Shown here in pieces: positions 25,615 through 36,453 of a DNA stretch of 64,000 nt. The notes below the pieces were generated by a model. The model was given only the letters and a program-made list of their open reading frames with translations. It ran no database searches and was not told the origin of the DNA. This DNA comes from Hymenopus coronatus. Its lineage: Eukaryota > Arthropoda > Insecta > Mantodea > Hymenopodidae. Position numbers and translations under genes: made by a program. Position 1 is the first letter of the stretch. Each line of letters begins with the position of its first letter. Where the stretch lies: contig CM060900.1 of the NCBI GenBank assembly GCA_030762935.1, forward strand, positions 368,791,132 to 368,855,131, read 5' to 3'.

Positions 25615-26693
25615 CTGTAGATGGTATTCTTCATTATTCTCTGTAGATTTGCCGTTCCTTTTCTGCTTAGGTGCAGGCCGTCTCTCCCTATACAGTCCAT
25701 TCCCATTTGTCTATCTACATCCACAAATACACACTTTAGTTTATCACACATCCAGCGTATATTTTCATTTACACTGTTTATAAATCTGAAATGTACATCT
25801 CTTCTTTTCACTACACCATTTATAATAACTAGTGTTTTCGGATACATTTGTTTTATGCTCTTTGCCGCACAGTATATAACGCCCATAACCTCTTCGGGAC
25901 AAGACGCTTGCTTCATTGTATTTGTTCCCACGTGCAGATATATTGCCTTTGGTTGGGTTTGGATTCCTGCGTTCTTCTTTTCAATCAGGTTTTCTAGTTC
26001 CTTTGTCTTTATTCCACTGAACACGTTCACTTTGGCCATTTTTGATAAGTCGACGTGCTATATTATCGAATCCCCTAGCACTATTACGTCTTCTTTCGTC
26101 TTCTGAATTTCACTTTCATTTCGCCTCTCGCTCGTGTTGTTTGAGCGTTTTTCTTGGTTAGTTTCTGCTGCACTTTTGTCTGCTTCTTTCTTCCTGTCTG
26201 CATCTGCTTGTGTCTCCTGAATATTTTCCAGGTAGCCGAATCTGTTCTTTGTTTCAATCACTTGAGATTCTGTAGGTTTGGCTTGGTTTGCCTTTCTTCG
26301 ATGAGTTACAGTTTTCCATTTTGTGCTGGCGTTGTTTTTTACCTCTATTTCCAGTGCTGCTTTTTCTTCTTTTAGCCTTTGGTTTTCTATTCTTGCTTCT
26401 TTAAGCTCTTTTGTTAATATTTCAATTATAAGCTGTAGCGACGCTACGCTTTCCTTGTCTTCTAGTGTACCGTCGTTCAGTTTCTCTCCCCCCATTTCAT
26501 TGTTACCTGCTTGCTGCATATGTTTCGCGATTTTCTCCTTTTCCGTTGGATTTTTACTGCTGCTTTCATTTGTACCTTCACTTCGAGGGTTTTTGTTTTC
26601 CTCGTTATTTTCCTTTGCGATTTTAAGTTTGTTGCTGTATAACTCTTCACAGTTTCGGAGCTTTGCTTTATAGTTGCACTGTTCTGCCGCCAT
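25572..26693 (-). CDS. LINE ORF1 with coiled coil and SGNH esterase-like domain, one internal stop
   Basis: A single minus-strand frame broken once. Residues 1-211 (26693 down to 26058) hold a Glu/Lys-rich N-terminus, a predicted coiled coil (ELKEARIENQRLKEEKAALE) and the SGNH block I DVIVLGDSII. A TAG follows at once (26058-26060). The same frame resumes and continues 156 codons with block III LHVGTN and block V GRDGLHLSRKG, giving the Asp and His of the triad. ORF1 proteins of this group bind element RNA; the esterase activity is known from the CR1 family but its role is unclear. I chose the ATG at 26693 because the frame upstream differs. An alternative ATG at 26758 reads a plausible N-terminus in another frame. 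Confidence 0.8.
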
Positions 26694-26800
26694 TTGGATC
26701 CTGCCAATATGCTGAAAGCATCTTCCTCATTTGTATTATGTTTAGTACTATGTAACATTAGTTGGCCTTGGGTTTACATTTCCTGCACAGCATTTGTTAG

Positions 26801-29800
26801 CACATAAAGATTTACTTCCGTTTTGTGAAATAACTCTTCCTAGATAAATAAAAACTTGTTGAGAGTGCAAGTTGCTTCAATGTGACATTGGCTTCAAGCA
26901 TTATTGGAACGCATGACAGTGACCTTAACATTATCCGTTTCTCAGCAGATTCTGCTTGACAATGGATGCGTAATGTAGCTACAACTTACGACAAGCAGAA
27001 GTAACTAAGTTCATTAAGTGATTTATGCCACCCTAAGAAATATGAAATTTGGACTTGATGAAAATTTAAAATAGGCATAATTTAAAAAGGGAAAGAGATA
27101 TCACTTTGAGACTTTTGCTAATTTATGGAGAACATATTTCTTGGTGAGGTGGTGTAATAATCTCAAAACAACCAAATTTGGACTTATTGACTTATGCCAG
27201 AGCGACAACGATATACAGATGGGAGCTCGGTTAAGAAACTTGTGTTTCTTGATAAGCAAATCACAGGTATCTGGCGATAGCAGAGCTTCCTTTTTATAAT
27301 TATCTATTTAAACAAAAATGGCAAGATAAATATGTATGTACAGTCCAAATCGACATGTTGTCATACATGGAGGGCGAATGAAATGAGACTTCATGGAATC
27401 CAGAAAATAGCTCAAGCATTATTTTCGGGTTAATGTTATATGTTATATATAATTTTATATGTTAATTTTATGTGTTATTTAAGCTTAACGTGGATTTAAA
27501 CGTAACATCACGGCATGTCAAAAAGGTAATTAATAATCAAGGTGTATGAACAACTGCGTACACATCAAGGAAAACTTATTATCAGGGGGGGGGAGGGTAA
27601 AACTTATATGTAAAACTTATTCGTAAAACTAGGCGTGTATTATATACAATATAAATCAAAATTAAGACATGCGTGTAGATGGAAACAAATTTATAAGTAT
27701 TGTATAAATCCATCACCTCACCTGGAGGTTTCATTGGTAGTTATTTATGTAATTAATTTATGTACTTATTTTATAGCATTTGAGACAAATAGACCTTCCT
27801 GTACACTAAATATACAGAAGTAATGATACAATAAAAATGACAAATAAATGTAATAAAATTACATACGATATCTAAAAGAATTATTAAGTAAAATGTCTAG
27901 AATGTCATTAATAAAATCTTGTGTATGGAATATTCCAATTTTTTTTTCTCTGAACACTAATAAAAAGCATGGTTGTGCTAACATGTATAAGGGTCAGATC
28001 AACAAAACACACAGAATAATAGCTAGATATTTCATCTGTTGCTTTGGTTTGTTTGTTTTTCTTACTCTTTAATTTCCTGTCTTTCTCTAGGGGCATAAAT
28101 GATCGAATATGTAAGCATGTGGACAACTAAAATATTAAATAGTTCTTACGCTGTAGGAATGAGCAAATATGTGGAAGATTCTGTGGATGTGACGATATGC
28201 TTGTCGGGAAAATTCAGAAAATATATAGTTTTCCTGCAAGAAATATACAGCGTAGTTATAATCACTTTAGACTGCGGATGCTAGGAAGTAACAGTGCGCT
28301 GGGCTGTCTATAATCAGATGTTGCTGGAGACAGAAGTCTTGTGGATTAGGTGGTCAATTGCAAGCAAGTAACTGTTTAATTGTGTTCAATTGTGCATATT
28401 CAAAGGAGAAGCAACTATTCTACATATAGATGAATTATGGTGAGTACTAAAAGTATTAAGTAAAATGAAGTGCAGTAGTGTAGCACAGGAATATTTTAAC
28501 ATGTTTATGTTTCAACACTAATAAAATAGTGGACAAGAGTGAGCAGTGACATAAAATAATAAAGAATACTATTGAAAACATCCGAAAATATAATAATGGT
28601 TATTACATCAATTTGTTGTCAGTGTAGAGTGAGACAAAAAAATGGTATCCTTTTTGAAGTGTTGGCATAGATTATTTTAGCAAAAAGTAATGCTTATGTT
28701 TGTTAATGCCTAATTAATATTAACTTATCTCTTGCATCAAAATATTTTCAGTAATACATTTTATGCAATTTTGTAGTTACAGAAGTATAGTAGGAAGCAA
28801 ACAAAAATGTATTGATTGCAAAAATCAAACAAATTAAAGAGGGTTTACATAGTTCCCAAAACTTGGTGGAACAGTATCTCATAGTAACAAATATATACTT
28901 ATTATTGAAAATAGAATGAACATATTTCTGTGGTAATAGTGTGTATGAATAATCGTGTTGTCGCGGAAAATTTTGTTCTACATGGGATCTGGAAGAGTAA
29001 CTGAGATGTGATGCTTAGAATACAGAAAGTGGGGGTAGAAATGTCGAGTGTAATTTCCTAGGTAATTAATTCACTTACCCTGTGAGATTCAAAAAACATG
29101 TAACTGAAGGTATTGGCTTACAAATCTGTGTTATAGCATCATTATCGTGAAAATTATGTGATTTATTATTATGACATAATATTAGTTATTTGCAATTAGG
29201 ATGGAAGCAAAAGAATTTTCAGTTTATTAACAGGTTCATTGAATTTCATTCAAGGTGGCAGTGAATATTAACAATTATCATAATTGCTATTGAATATTAT
29301 ACTAAACATTTTCAAAAAGAGACGTGCATTGCAGCATTTATGAATTATGTAATGTACCAGAGTGAGTAAAGCAAGGGTATACTACATGATTCTCCTATGG
29401 ATCTAGGATACTTCCAGTAGGTGCAGATAGCGTCGGCCACCTGTAGGAAATGTGTATCAATGCTATGTCAATCGGTTCAGTGGCATGCTGTGTCTTGTTA
29501 TTTATGGTTGTGTATTTGATAATGTGTCATATGCCTTGTTAGAATTTGTGGGATGTGGTGAGTTATGTCTTTGTATATAGAACTGCATTATCATTTTAAT
29601 CAATTATCATCACCGCAATTATACTAAAAATAACATGATTAATCAGTAATATTTGAATTGTTTGCTGTCTTAATATCCACAATGTACTGAAGAAATACTC
29701 TGGTAAATTTATTTATATATATTCACAAGTTATGGCAATTAATCATTGGTCGCATTTCCGAATACCAATTGTAATTAACTGAATTGGCATAAATTAGAAC

Positions 29801-30355
29801 TTAGCAAACTAAATTCCAAAATACACATGAAAAATAAAGTTAAGGAAACTATTTGGTGGTTATCATTTAGTGAAGTCAGTGACATAAACTATGGATTTAT
29901 GGTAAGTTCACAGTGATGAATGGTAATCCAAGTGGATTAATATGGTAATTAATTATATTAAAATTTAATTCTTCTTTTTATTCTTATATTGAAATGTTAG
30001 GTATAATTTTAGAATTTTGGAAATGGTGTTTCAATTTTATTTTTACGTTTAACTTTTGTAATGTTTGATTTGTTTCTTCTTATTTTTCTTACAAATGTTA
30101 TTGTTATCTGTTATTTATTTAATTGCTTATTTATGTCCTATTAATGCTGGAAAGAAAAAAAAATTGTAGGCGGCATCTGTTAATTATGTTTTTATTTATC
30201 TAAGGCTAACAACTGATATGTATATATACACGTTCAGTTGCTTGCTGTTAGTGCCTATCTTTGGTTACCCAGTTGTACTGTAATGCAGCTATCATTTATG
30301 TACTGCTACTATAATAGGTAGAGGACTTATTGTGGACTTCTAATATAATGTAAAA
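26801..30355. other. Unexplained LTR-element interior, 3.5 kb
   Basis: No protein, repeat or RNA gene recognised; small frames only. A G9 run lies near 27586. This piece sits between the LINE insertion and the integrase end, on the 3' side of pol, where an envelope gene would lie if there were one. None is visible. Confidence 0.45.
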
Positions 30356-30357
30356 TA

Positions 30358-30494
30358 AGAGAATTGTGATAGATTAAACCCTACTTTCACCATATTTACT
30401 ATGAATTTAACCTTATGTTTTATATAACATAATTAAGGTTAAATTCATAGTAAATGTGGCGAAAGTACGGTTTAATTATCTACTACAATTCTCT
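30358..30494. mobile_element. Palindromic 137-bp MITE with TA target duplication
   Basis: Two arms of about 60 bases are near-perfect inverted repeats (left AGAGAATTGTGATAGATTAA, right ending ACTACAATTCTCT) around a short AT-rich loop. TA flanks both ends (30356-30357 and 30495-30496). A foldback element with TA duplications fits a Tc1/mariner-mobilised MITE. It lies just 3' of the integrase end of the LTR element. Arm mismatches are few, so the copy is not very old. Confidence 0.75.
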
Positions 30495-30541
30495 TAATAT
30501 ATATGTACACTCATTATCTTATGATCTTTAGTTTTCTGGAA

Positions 30542-31391
30542 TTAATGTCTCTTGAACGGTTTATACGAGTAGTATGGGTATAGCATGGAGACATGAACGA
30601 TACTTTCGTTTCTTCTGGGTCCTGTTGTATTTCTTATCTTATAATTAACTGGTGATGTCTGTTGCACAATTTCATAGGGACCATAATACCTATGTAATAA
30701 CTTAGTCAACCAGCCTTTCTTACGTGTAGGTGTGAACAGCTTCACTAATTGTCCTGGTTGAAACTTAAGCGTTCTTCTCTTCCTGTCAAAGATTTGCTTG
30801 TACTTACTTTGCTAGCAGGTTATGTTGGCTCGCGATTTCTCAAGCGTTCTGAATTCGAGTCTGTACTTCGTTGACAAAGAGGTGATCGGTCGTCGCCTTC
30901 AGCTGGACTTCTTCCGGTAATTTGGGGTGTCGTCCATATAGTAGGAAAAAGGGGGTCATCCCTGTAGACTCTTGTTTACTAGTGTTGTATGCGAAGAGAA
31001 CGTGCGGTAGAGCCGCGTCCCAATCATCCTGTTTTGTGGAGGTGTAATGTGACATGTTAATGACAGTCTGGTTTGCTCTTTTTACTAATCCATTATAGGC
31101 TGGATGATAAGCTGTAGTGAAAACAGATTGAACGCCGAGGAAGCGTAAAAGTTTCGTTACTTCGCTCAGGAATACTGATCCTCTGTCGGAAAGTAATTGG
31201 GCTAGTGCACCATGACGACAGATTATGTTTTCTAGTGTAAATTTTGCGGCATGTTCTATGGATCCCTTTGGGATTGCCTTGCCTTGTGTCCACTTACAGT
31301 CTGTGGCAATAACCGCCGTGGTGTTACCTCTTTTTGACTTTTTAAATGGACCAATCAAATCTATACCCCACCTTGCACCTACTTGAGACAC
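30542..31391 (-). pseudogene. LTR element integrase core and C-terminal domain (broken)
   Basis: Minus-strand frame 30840-31391 is the retroviral-type integrase core: WGIDLIGPF carries the first catalytic Asp and LLSDRGSVF the second. The block that should carry the catalytic Glu reads NGLVKRANQT, with Lys in its place. The frame 30542-30745 holds the C-terminal GPY/F module (RYYGPYEIV) and ends HVSMLYPYY. A frame change separates the two near 30750-30840. The intact protein would insert the element's DNA copy into the host chromosome; this one is dead on two counts. Confidence 0.85.
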
Positions 31392-31660
31392 AGGGATGGG
31401 TTGAGGAATCCACTTGGTTTAACATTTCGGGGACCCTTGCGTGATTGAAAACTTGGACAACCCTTTACGTATTTCTCAATATATTTTCGCATTCCTATCC
31501 AGTAGTAACGCGAACTGATTTTTGGAAATGTTCTTGTGAACCCAAGATGGCCTAACAATGGGTCATCTTGACATGAAAATAAAATTGCATGTTTTAATTG
31601 TTCTGGTATCACCATTAAGTGTAATCGTCCTGAGGCTCCTGCATTTTTGCGATATAGCAC
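31379..31660 (-). pseudogene. LTR element integrase zinc-binding domain
   Basis: 93 codons on the minus strand overlapping the next frame by 13 bases. The HHCC-type domain is recognisable from LLGHLGFTRT, RYYWIGMRKYI and a final CPSFQSRKG. The last motif normally reads Cys-x-x-Cys; here Phe replaces the second Cys, so one zinc ligand is lost. The frame ends just before the catalytic core. Confidence 0.8.
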
Positions 31661-32047
31661 ACCGGATTTTAAGGTGTAAGAGGCAGCCTATCGTAATTTC
31701 GGTGAGCCTGTGTTCGGATTTTCTAATGCAGCTATTAATGGTTGTAGTTGAGGATCACGTTGTTGCTCTTGTGCAACTTGCACTTGTGTTAAGAGGCAAG
31801 TTATAAGTTCGTCTGTTGTTCAACTATATGGGGTGTAGGCTCATCAACTGGAAAGCGAAATAGTGCGTCGGCGTCGAGATGATTTTTACTTGATTTATAT
31901 GGTGACGTTATATTCTTGAAGTTTGAGGGCCCATCTAGCCAGTCTTCCTGTTATATCTTTAAGTTTGCATAGGTGGCACAGTGCATGATGGTCAGTTACA
32001 ACATGAACAGGGAACCCGTAAATATAGGGTCGAAAGTATGTTAAGCA
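31661..32047 (-). pseudogene. Decayed RNase H end and linker of pol
   Basis: No long frame, but short pieces in alternating minus-strand frames continue the RNase H domain, for example [13 protein letters not shown] and NHLDAD-like blocks near 31850-31990. This links the RT/RNase H frame to the integrase zinc domain and shows that the polyprotein was once continuous here. Several indels and stops separate the pieces. Confidence 0.55.
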
Positions 32048-33041
32048 TTACACAATGGCAAGTAACTCCAATTCGGAAACACTGTAATTCTTTTCATATT
32101 TGTTCAGGGATCTGGAAGAGAAAGCTATGGGGTGAAGTTCTCCGTTTATTCTCTGTAGAAGTGCACAGCCCACGCCAATAGTACTGGCGTCTGCGTGTAT
32201 TTTTGTATATGCGCCGAGGTGGATATGTCCGAGAATGGGTGTTTGGGTCATCAATTGCTTTAATTTATCAAAAGCATTTTGTTGGCTTTGAGTCCATTCA
32301 AAGTCCTTGTTCTTCCGTGTGAGTTCATGAAGGGGATGCGCTATGGAGGCAAAAATTGGTGCAAACCGTCTATAGAAACTAAATAAGCCCAATACTTTGC
32401 GTACGTCACGTACGTTTTTGGTTGTCGGCAATTGTGTGATGGCTCGGAGTTTATCAAAATCCGGCTCAATCCCTTTAGCCGAAACTTCGAATCCAAGAAG
32501 TTTAATTCGAGACATTCCAAAGAAGCATTTTTCAGGTTTTAATTTAAAGGTGTGCGTTTGCAGTTTGCGAAATACTTCCTCCAAATTGTTGCAATTCAGG
32601 AAATGAGGATGCGAATACAACGTCATCGAGATAGACCAACGCCTTCTTGAATTTTAGATCACCTAGCAGCTTAATGGATATTTCCGAAAAGAAACTAGGG
32701 GCGTTAACCAGACCGAAAGCGAGTCTGCTAAAAATATAGTGACCCTGATCAGTGGAGAATCCTGTATATTGTTGACTAGTTTCCTCGATTGGGACTTGAA
32801 AATATGCACTTAGCAAGTCTAGAGTGCAATACCATTGACAATTTCCCAAATAACTAATGAGATCGTCAATAAGGGGTAAGGGATAAGATGGAGTTACTGT
32901 TACTGCATTTAACTTTCGAAAATCTACGCAAAAGCGCACTTTACCGTTCTTTTTCTTAACTAAGATAACAGGGGAAGCCCAAGGGTCATGTTCTTCCCTG
33001 ATAACACCTGCGTCGAGCATCTCACGCACCTGGGATTGCAT
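32048..33041 (-). pseudogene. LTR element reverse transcriptase and RNase H (frameshifted)
   Basis: Frame 32544-33041 is a Gypsy-type reverse transcriptase with DPWASPVILVKKKNG, VDFRKLNAVT, the motif A LDLLSAYFQVP and the catalytic motif C VYLDDVVFAS. A frame change near 32590 leads to 32048-32626, with FGMSRIKLLGFEVSAKGI, the thumb (VLGLFSFYRRF) and the start of RNase H (IHADASTIGVGCALLQ, then YSVSELELLA). Motif order and wording match Gypsy/Ty3 elements rather than Copia or BEL. Enzymatic residues survive but the frame is broken. Confidence 0.88.
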
Positions 33042-33338
33042 GATTTCTCTTTGTGCCTGAGATTACACGATAGGGTTTTTGTTTTATAGGTTTGTCATCA
33101 TTGACCTGAATTTTAAACTCTCCTATGTTAGTTTTTCCTAGCTCCTTTAGTTTTGTAGCAAATACGTGTCGATATTTCTGCAATAATGCACTCAATTGCA
33201 TTTGTTGCCCCTGTGTGAGTTCAAGTTAAATTTTGCATTTTCAGTGTCAACTGAGTGTGTATCTTCGGGAGACCAATTTGCAGCTTGTATTAGCACTACC
33301 TCATGCGCATGAGCAAGAGTGGTCCCGAGAAAATTGTT

Positions 33339-33797
33339 TTAGGCTCCGCTGTATTTATTGTGTTCTGGGATGACACATTCTATGCGAACTTCGCAAAAGA
33401 TAGGGAATATTTGCAAATTTTTCTTCTGCATAATAGCTCCTTTTGGTTCTAAGAGAATTCTTCTCAGTATATCAAAAGGCAGTTTCGCTTTAACATTTAC
33501 TGATGTGAAAGGGGGAATGCGAGTATCTTGTATACAACATGCTTTGTGTGGCACTGCGGTTTCCTCGTCCGATTCCACAGTAATTTGTGCCAATGGTCAT
33601 CCTAGCTTTTCGCCACAATTTAATTCCATTTGGGATGAGTCCGGAAATTTAAGAGCAATTGTGCATGTTTCCAAGTCAATTAGGGCCTTGTATCGGTTCA
33701 TGAAATCCATCCCTAGTAGATCATGTCCGAACTCTTTAACAACACCCTCTTCAATGGATATGCCGTTAATGTTGAAGCAAAGAGGGTGGAATAACAT
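33339..33797 (-). pseudogene. LTR element protease end and pol linker
   Basis: Minus-strand frames 33597-33797 and 33339-33593. The first has GHDLLGMDFMNRYKALID, the typical Gypsy protease C-terminal block (Leu-Gly-x-Asp). The second is the linker between protease and RT. They are separated by one stop near 33595. The stretch between 33042 and 33338 is decayed, with no long frame. Confidence 0.7.
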
Positions 33798-33838
33798 ACA
33801 TCTAGTAATGTATTATCCGCTGTCTGTAGTATCAAATC

Positions 33839-34525
33839 TTACGAAACCGGGTGGGTGGGTGTGGTCACAAAATTGTGTTGTACTATACTGACTGCGCTGC
33901 CTGTATCAAACAGTATACTCACTGGTTGATTGGCAACCGTACCTTGTATAGTAATGACATTTACCGGCTGAATAAGTGCCGTCGTATGTTTTGGTGTACT
34001 CTCCTTGCCCGTTTGGGTGATTGTATTGTCTGCAGTTCGGGGCAGTATGTCCTGGCCGTCTGCATTTAAAGCACATGAATCTACTGTTTGGTATGCGACG
34101 GAAGGCATTAGGGCCACGCCATGTTCATCTCGAGGCAACGTAAAGACCGCCACGTTGACTATAGTTACCACGCCTATGGTCTTGTCCCGTTGCATTATCT
34201 TGCTGGGGGGGGGGGGAGGATTGCGAGGCGTGTCAAATGGTCTCAATTTAAATTTTTGCATTTGTTTCTGCAAGTCACGAATCTGACGCTGCAGTTGATT
34301 TACGTCTGATCGTGGACTGACCAGTGATACTGGTTTAGACGTGGGGAATACTCGAGCATCAACACGTTGACCGGCAAGGTATCTAGCCGCTTCTATACTT
34401 CGGACAAATTGTATCAGTTCTCCAATAGATCGTGGGTTCGAGGGGAGGACACGTTCTAGTAACGAGGGTTTCAATCCGCGCATAATATGGCGAATTCTTT
34501 CAGGTTCTTTCATGTCAGGGTTCAC
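33839..34525 (-). pseudogene. LTR element gag C-terminus with protease active site
   Basis: 228 codons on the minus strand. The first part (MRGLKPSLLERVLP, then SIGELIQFVRSIEAA) is a Gypsy capsid C-terminal domain, followed by a coiled-coil-like LQRQIRDLQKQMQ segment. A zinc-knuckle region follows, but its Cys residues fall in a neighbouring frame, so a pair of indels flanks it. The frame ends with the aspartic protease site SILFDTGSAVSIV. Gag packages element RNA and the protease matures the polyprotein. Confidence 0.75.
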
Positions 34526-34643
34526 CTGGTCGCAGAGAGCTAGTACATTATATATATTTCAGATGACGGGAATATATTTTAAACTAATTCGTTGATGCTT
34601 CCCTTAAATAGCACGGCAGATATTGTACCTTGTGCTTATCCTC

Positions 34644-35381
34644 CTATCCATTTGCCATAGCGATGGTTTCAAAGCTATAGAAGTAGTTTCCTACATCCTG
34701 ACCGGGTTTACCGTTGAATTTTCCAGGGTCAATTAAAGGGCATGCAAAAGGCACATTTGTGGTGAATACAGATGTGTACTGGGTCCTTTCGGGAACGGAG
34801 CGTGCGGCCAAGGTGGAGGCCGTAGTCATTTTTATATCTTCGGTCGAGCTAGAGCCTGAAGACATTAATGGTTTAAAATAATCTTGGGGCGATACTGTAA
34901 TGCTGAGGTCACCCATGCTCAGACTACGTTCTTTCGGAGTAAAATACTGAATAGGAGTTAAACCTCAGATTCATCTACTAGCTCTAACTCAGATATTGAC
35001 CATAGATGCTGGGACCTGATATTGAGTGTTGTTGTCCATGATAGTTTGATATTCGTGAATTAGCGTCTGGATTTCGGTACTAATATGGCTATCACTGAGA
35101 TACTTAGATAAAAATTCCATGCATTTAAGTGTGTGGAAGTGTGCGACACTAAATGGGGTAACGATAAGATCATTCATACAGAAAATAATATGCAAGAGAT
35201 GGTACACTGCATTAAGACAAATTGATACTAATGCTAAAATAACTGTGTTGCAACTCAAAAGTATGTTCATCAATTTTAAAAGAAATAAAGAGAAAAAAAA
35301 AAAAACAATACTAAAGTAGTACTGAGATATGAACACACACAGTTCAAAGAAAGCAGACTTAAAAACTAGAAAAATGTACAA
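34644..35381 (-). pseudogene. LTR element gag N-terminal region (degraded)
   Basis: Frame 34644-34916 (90 codons) has a PLIDPGKFNGKPGQDVGNYF stretch typical of the start of Gypsy capsid. A second frame, 34989-35381, ends in a plausible gag N-terminal helix (LIHEYQTIMDNNTQYQVPAS), though its hydrophobic upstream half is probably not coding. The two are separated by stops near 34920-34990. The gag start cannot be fixed. Confidence 0.5.
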
Positions 35382-35458
35382 TTACTCGGCTGGCATTGAG
35401 ATAACTTTAAATTTGAGAGGCTGTAGATTGAACCATACTTCTCAAGACAATTTTGAAA

Positions 35459-35475
35459 AGCCGGCGCATTCACCA
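35459..35475 (-). promoter_or_regulatory. Primer-binding site of the LTR element
   Basis: Three bases inside the right LTR the minus strand reads TGGTGAATGCGCCGGCT. Retrotransposon primer-binding sites start with TGG, pairing with a tRNA CCA end, within a few bases of the 5' LTR. I could not match the rest to a particular tRNA from memory. Confidence 0.55.
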
Positions 35476-35478
35476 TAT

Positions 35479-36138
35479 TGTCACAACCATGATGGTTGGA
35501 GCTTAGGGGTAGAGGCAACTCAAAGTTTGGCGTAGTCAAAAGTTTATTTTCTTAGTTTGACGCTTCATTAATTCTAAGCAGTGTTGAGCAGTTTACAATC
35601 TTAAGGGGAGAAAATCTAGAGTACTTAGTGAGTCTTACCTTGACGTATTGTCATGTATTGAGGAGGAGTCGGGGAGGCTACATCGTCCGGACTTGGCAAA
35701 TCTGCAAGACGAAAAGATTGACGGGCAGCGTCGCGGCTCTCATTCCAGAATGTAACTATCTCCCTCGATTGGCGCTATCACGCTCCTTTATATCAGTTCG
35801 ATCTGACTCAACCCAAATGACGTCTGTTTCCTCTATGTGGTGAGCCGATGCATTACTTGAGTGTTGGATTGAGCAGAAACACGTGATCGAACCATGTTGT
35901 CTGATGCAACATTATTCTAGAAATTTCCATGGAAATAATGTCATTCGAAAAGTCCCTTGTGACAATCCAAAGGAAGTCCGGTATGCCCACTCACATCCTG
36001 TCCCAAATGAATCTTAGTAAAGTCTCTTAAGTCAGAAAAAAAAGTATGAAACCAAAAGAATTTTGAAGTGTGACATGGGAATAATATATTTTAAAGTATT
36101 GTAAAATAAAAATGGTCCTCCTACACATACATGCAGCA
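35479..36138 (-). repeat. 5' LTR of the retrotransposon
   Basis: Starts TGTCACAACCATGATGGTTG and ends ATGCAGCA; homologous end to end with 15866-16539. Outside it lies GTAT (36139-36142), matching the four bases before the left LTR. The inner side carries the primer-binding-type TGG site, so this is the 5' LTR of a minus-strand element. Confidence 0.85.
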
Positions 36139-36169
36139 GTATGTAGTATGTGTGTTGTTAGAGAAAAAG

Positions 36170-36453
36170 ATAGAGATGGAAGGAGGGAGAAAGAAAGAGA
36201 GAGAGTGAGTGTGTGTGTGGGTGTGTGAGTGCACGCGCGCATGCTATAATCCAGATGTTTATATCGAAGACGGCCCTTGATCCATACTATCACGGATTTC
36301 TTCCAAAGTTTTGTAGACTTAGAGTTGATAATTGGTAATTGTACTGGGTCAATGGTTCATCAGTTGTATAACTAGTCATCAAATCTGAACATTAATAATG
36401 AAATTCTAAGTGACCTAGGCAGATATTTTTGCAGATGGGGGGGGGGGGGGGGA
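36170..36453. repeat. Low-complexity GA/GT run and G tract
   Basis: AGAGAGAG/TGTGTGTG alternation at about 36170-36245 with a CGCGCG core, then a run of sixteen G at about 36437-36452. No gene. Confidence 0.9.

Larger units (their letters stand above)
22411..26800 (-). mobile_element. CR1-like non-LTR retrotransposon (LINE), nearly full length
   Basis: A minus-strand LINE with ORF1 (coiled coil plus SGNH esterase-like domain), ORF2 (endonuclease/exonuclease/phosphatase domain plus reverse transcriptase) and a simple-repeat tail instead of poly(A). ORF1 esterase domains are known from the CR1 group. Damage is slight: one in-frame stop in ORF1 and two single-base frame changes in ORF2. It is inserted in the 3' part of the LTR retrotransposon, so it is younger than that element. 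The 5' limit is uncertain. Confidence 0.85.
15866..36138 (-). mobile_element. 20.3-kb LTR (Gypsy-type) retrotransposon with nested insertions
   Basis: Two direct repeats of 674 and 660 bases start TGTCACAACC and end GCA(A/G)CA, and differ at roughly one base in ten by eye. On the minus strand the right repeat is followed after three bases by a TGG-starting primer-binding-type site, and the left repeat is preceded by a purine tract. A GTAT duplication lies outside both. Broken gag, protease, reverse transcriptase, RNase H and integrase lie at 30.5-35.4 kb in the right order. Together these mark one insertion. Nested inside are a CR1-like LINE, a palindromic MITE, two SINEs and a DUF7869 fragment. 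The roughly 14 kb between integrase and purine tract is far longer than a usual Gypsy 3' end. Confidence 0.75.

Noticed and set aside
30358..30494. The palindrome as a transcription terminator of the retrotransposon
   Set aside because: Length, near-perfect long arms and flanking TA fit a MITE better; LTR elements terminate in the LTR.
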